Positions 59,808 through 64,000 of a stretch of 64,000 bases of DNA are shown in pieces. A program made the translations under genes and the position numbers. The DNA is from Brachionus koreanus (taxonomy: Eukaryota; Rotifera; Eurotatoria; Ploima; Brachionidae). The DNA is taken from assembly GCA_016987375.1 (NCBI GenBank), contig PJRA01000412.1:2612541-2676540 (forward strand), in the 5' to 3' direction. The notes beneath the pieces are model-generated. The model was not told the DNA's origin and made no database searches. It saw only the letters and a list, made by a program, of their open reading frames with translations. How positions within the stretch are numbered: the stretch's first letter is position 1; each line of letters begins with the position of its first letter.

Positions 59808-62800
59808 TTTGTTTAAATTTTAAATTGTTCGATTTGTTGAACAGCATGTGTTTGGCTCATTTAGAATCAAATATAAGTTCCGAATTAAATGCAAAAGTTA
59901 TTTGGTTTTTTGTCACTTTTTCTTTCAAGTTAAGCTAAAAGTATTCAAAAAGCGTTTTAAAATAGAAAATGATAAGACCCGTTCCTAAATATTTATTTTT
60001 GAACACTTAATCTTCAAATGGCTGCATATCAAATAACAAAAAAGTCAAGTATAAATCATATGCGTCAAATTTATCAACTAGCATATACATTTCTATAGTT
60101 ATACTTTAATTAAATGATTATATCACGTGATTTATTTAACATGAAGCAAGATGTTAATGTCGTTTTGAATTGACAAAATTTTGAATAAAAAATTGATTAA
60201 TTTTATTTAAATACTTTTACTATTTAATTAGTAATTTTTGTTTGTTTGTAGGTCTAAGCTAAATAAGTATTTTTTTTTTATATTTTTTAAAATCCATTTG
60301 AATAAGAATAAAAAATAGATAGAATAGATTTTTTAATTTTTTAAAAAATAGGGTTTCGTTTAAAATTGAATTGAATTAGCATTGTGGACACCTGCTTTAA
60401 AAAAATAATTTATATTGATTTAAATTAATATTGACATAGTGTGTCTCAAATAAAAATATTTTATTGACAAAGTAATAATTCAAATCAAAAGATAACTCAT
60501 TTTTTCAGTACAAATTTTTGAAATAGAATAAAAAGTTCATTTTTTTAATCAAATTTTGGTCTTATATATTCAATGAATCTGAGTTCGTTTAATCGAATTA
60601 GCTGATTCATTATCTATTAAAGAAGCTGTAAAAGCTTAATTTTTTTTTCAAGATTACCTGTTTTATTTGTGGGCCAAGATTTAAACTGTTTATTTCAAGT
60701 AATTTAAACAAATCGATAGATGATGATTGATAAGTTTTTAATTAACTTGCAAAAATGTTTTTTTTTTTGAAGGCTTTTTTCTACTTGGTAACTTGATATT
60801 AAGCAGAAATTATTTTATATAACTTCTCTTTTTTTTTTTAATTAAAAATCAATTAAAGACAAAGATGCTAGCAGAAGAAATAAGTATTAAATTCTCTAAA
60901 AATAACATTTTTAAATCTTAGGTCAAAAGTTTTGTCTGAAAAAAGTAGTAGAAGTCTTCCCAAGCCATAGAAATTTTGCTAAATCTAGTTTTTTTTTAGA
61001 AGCTTAATAAATCTAATTTTGTTGAAATTTTTTTTATTAATTTATTAAATGAAATAAAATTTGATTAACTGAAAAATTAATCGCTCTGGACAGCATATCA
61101 ATTGAGGAATAGAAAAAAATTTATCCAAAAGCTAGTTTAAAATCAAAAATTAAATCCGATTTATTTTGATTATCTTAAAACAATTGCTACAAAATATTTC
61201 TTATGCAAAAAATTTATCCTCAAGTAAAAATTGATCTATTCAAGCCTATAAATAGGCATAATTTTTGATTGAGCATTCATTAATGCATTTTAGGTTGTTT
61301 TCTAATCAAATTGATAGCAGAATTTTTTCATCTGCTCATGCAAATAATTATTTTCATTGTTGTTTGTTCAAGAGGTTCTCACAAAATATGGACACAATTT
61401 TCTTTTTAAGAATTTTCTTGTTTTTTTTTTGCTTGCCTTTTTAAACTTGAGACTATTAACAACATAACTATTAGATTTGATTTCTCAATCAAAATGATTT
61501 TAAGACTCCAATTTCATATTTTATTAATTAAAATTTGAAAAAAAAAATTTTTTTAATTTTTTTTTTAAGTAAAAAAACGTAAATATTATACCAAAAAATT
61601 TTTATATCTAATCTATTTTTATTTTACCATTTAGCTCAACAATTTCAATTGAGAGTCATTAAGCTTTTATAGAATTTTTAGTTCATTTTTTTTAATGATA
61701 CTTACTACGAATAGACCTATTTAAATTTAAGGACTCAATCAATTTAAATTTTATTTTTTTTTAATAATTTGAAACAAAAATTGCTAATTAGTTAGACAAA
61801 ATTTGAAATAAAATCAAACTAGAAATATGGTTAGAAATTAGCATTAAGTTATTGTCCAACATGTTCAACATTGATGTGATTTCTTTTTAAATGAAACTGA
61901 TTTTATATATTTGCGCACTTGACTTAATTTTACAAGAGTTTTCATTCAAGTCAGATTTGTTTGCTCATAAATGATTAATGATGTTGGAAAGATCTGTCAA
62001 TCAATCAATTACGGTTCTGTTTATAAATCATTCGGGTTAAAAATCCTTATCCTTTGTGAATACAGATAATTTAGGCTTTGCTTAATCGGTTTACTCATTG
62101 TTTTCAAAGTGTCCCTAATCTCCGCTTGTTTTTTTTTTTTTTAATTCAGGTAAATTTAAAAAAAATTCAAATAATCATCAAGTTACAAGATTTCAATAAA
62201 GCATTGAGCAAGGGCTTAAAATCTCGGTAAACTAGCATAATAAAAAAAAATAGTAAACCTTATGAGAAAGAGATATTTAAAAATGATTTCTATCTCGGTC
62301 TAAAAATGCAAAATTAGCATAATAAAAACGCGTTTAAAAAAAAAATCGAGGCTAATTTTTTTCAAATTTTAAAATTGTTTCGCTTAGTTAAATTCAAACG
62401 CTGCAAAATATGTTCACATATATCACTTAGTTTAGATTCGCAGCGTGGTCTTTTACCAATTATGGACTTAATATTCATAAGGCTTTTAAATTGCACGATC
62501 AAATTTCACTATTTGAATTATGGCAAATACATAATTTAAGATTTTTGATTTTTTTTTGTAATTAAAGTTGTTTTATTTATGTTTTTCATCAAAATTTCTA
62601 TCAATAAATAAATAGCCTGGTCAAATCTTTAAGCAAATAGTTGCTTTTTATGTTCAATGAGCTTTTGTTGTTCGATTGTCTTAAATAGTGTTATATGCTG
62701 CGAACTAGAAGAAAAACACATAAGACGTACGTGTGTGCTTGTAAAGCCAGTCTTGGCCCGAATCTAAAGGAAGTACGGACCAGAGCGAGGTGTGAGCTCT

Positions 62801-64000
62801 TAATCAATTTAAAATAGGCCAAATTATCTTCGTATTTCAACGCCACAGGAAGGTTGCTTTATCATTAATATTCAGATCTATTTTCCAAGACACAAGATCT
62901 TAAGTTGATTTGTTCAAAAAAGGATCAATAGATTTTTTCTAAAGAAATAGAATGCCCTAGTCATTCTACTATAAAATTAGAAGCTTAATTTCAAGCATTT
63001 ATTTATAAAAACAGAAAAAAATCAACTCGGATTGAGTTATTTTTCAAGGTTTTTCTATGTAAATTTAATTTATTTTTACCTTTAATGTTGATCATAAAAT
63101 ACATTTAGAACAACAAAAACAACAAACTGGCAATTAAAGTTGTTTCTTAGCATTCGAAGAATGGATTAGGAAAAGTTTGTTTTTTTTTGTTCTTTTTTCT
63201 ATTTTCATCTCAAGCATCAGGTGCTTCTGTTTAAATTTGTATCAATTTTAGAGTAATTTATCTTCCAAAACATTCATCATTCGGGCCCAATAAAGCTGTC
63301 TAGATCAAAATTTTTCAATTATTAGATTTAAGTGTTGATAAAATCAGCCAGTGTTCATAATTTTACGAGCTTTTACTTTTGACTGAATATAATTATACAT
63401 ATTTTTCTAAAACAAAAAAGATCTTAAAATAATTAAAATTTTATTTTCATAAAAAAAAAATTGTTATGAACCACCTTGACAGTTTGGAGTGATCTAAGTT
63501 CTTTTATTTTTTTTTAAACTAGGAGTTACATTTAATAAACGATTTTGTGTTGATAAAATCAGCGAATTTTACCAGTGCTATCGGCTAAATTTGATTTTCT
63601 AGATTAAAAAGAAATTTAAGTAAAGTAAACGCTGATTTAAAAAAAATGATATCAGAATGAGCTATTGATTAAAATTTCTTTAATAATTTTATTTTAATTA
63701 ACAAAAAAAAAGTAAAAATTTTAGCTTATTGTACTAAATTAAGAGCAAAAGAAGGAATTTAATATTTAGTTATCTAAATGATATTAATTATTTAATTTGT
63801 CATAAAATTGATGTAAATATTTTAAGATTTAAGTCGGAAATATGCCGAGTGCATAAAATTATACTCAGAAAAACAAGTTAATTTTTTCCGAGCTCATAAA
63901 TTTTATATGCCCGATAAGCTGAGATAAAAGCTATTACGTAAGCTAAGATAACATTAGTTTATTCAACTTAAAGCACACTAAACACAGAGTAATGAAGATA
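59808..64000. other. Noncoding region upstream of the aminopeptidase
   Basis: About 4.2 kb. The first few hundred bases presumably hold the promoter. The remainder is low-complexity A/T. The only stretch with clearly different composition is about 62700-62815 (agacgtacgtgtgtgcttgt, agccagtcttggcccgaatc, agtacggaccagagcgaggt), which could be a noncoding exon, regulatory island or structured RNA. No evidence decides. Confidence 0.45.

Noticed and set aside
1..64000. tRNA, rRNA, CRISPR array, bacterial operon signals
   Set aside because: No cloverleaf with a GTTCRANNC-type T arm, no rRNA-like block, and no spaced direct repeats were seen. Gene structure is eukaryotic, so bacterial features are not expected.

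Overview
This is a window of AT-rich animal nuclear DNA. Genes are cut into many short exons by GT-AG introns, many only 45-120 nt long, and every recognisable gene is metazoan: SLC4 bicarbonate transporters, kinesin KIF28, EFHC2, taspase-1, a class C GPCR, a DUF4515 coiled-coil protein and puromycin-sensitive aminopeptidase. Three ciliary-type genes, compact introns, very low GC and numerous CR1-like LINE tails suggest a rotifer, most likely monogonont (Brachionus-like). That species guess is inference.

Layout: 1-1022 (+) is the 3' end of SLC4 gene A. 1507-1940 is a dead LINE. 2905-10743 (-) is a complete 17-exon KIF28 kinesin with a LINE relic in its eleventh intron. 11201-13561 (+) is EFHC2, head to head with KIF28 across a 457-bp gap that contains an X-box-like palindrome. 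14.2-19.0 kb is repeat-rich, with a MITE-like family, LINE pieces and a 744-bp assembly gap. 19373-20562 (+) is a taspase-1 gene that ends early. 20.9-21.7 kb is a pogo-like element nested in an older repeat. 22.8-24.0 kb (+) and 29.9-31.1 kb (-) are two inverted copies of one mariner relic. 26367-32537 (+) is a GABA-B-like receptor encoding seven TM segments and a long tail. 33.8-35.1 kb holds two LINE 3' pieces. 35193-36777 (-) is the DUF4515 protein. 37.0-37.6 kb is a pogo relic carrying a piggyBac-type MITE. 38484-44490 (-) and 48120-52936 (-) are complete SLC4 genes B and C. 56270-59807 (-) is puromycin-sensitive aminopeptidase. 59.8-64 kb is noncoding as far as I can see.

I rebuilt exons by hand from splice signals, reading-phase continuity and family knowledge. 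Exon lengths of KIF28, EFHC2, DUF4515, SLC4 B, SLC4 C and the aminopeptidase all sum to an open frame from ATG to stop.

Functional themes are ion and bicarbonate transport (three SLC4 paralogs) and cilia (KIF28, EFHC2, perhaps the DUF4515 protein). The strongest unexpected signal is a pair of 97-nt exons in the aminopeptidase. They encode alternative versions of the segment just before the GAMEN substrate-binding motif, and phase arithmetic demands that exactly one be used.
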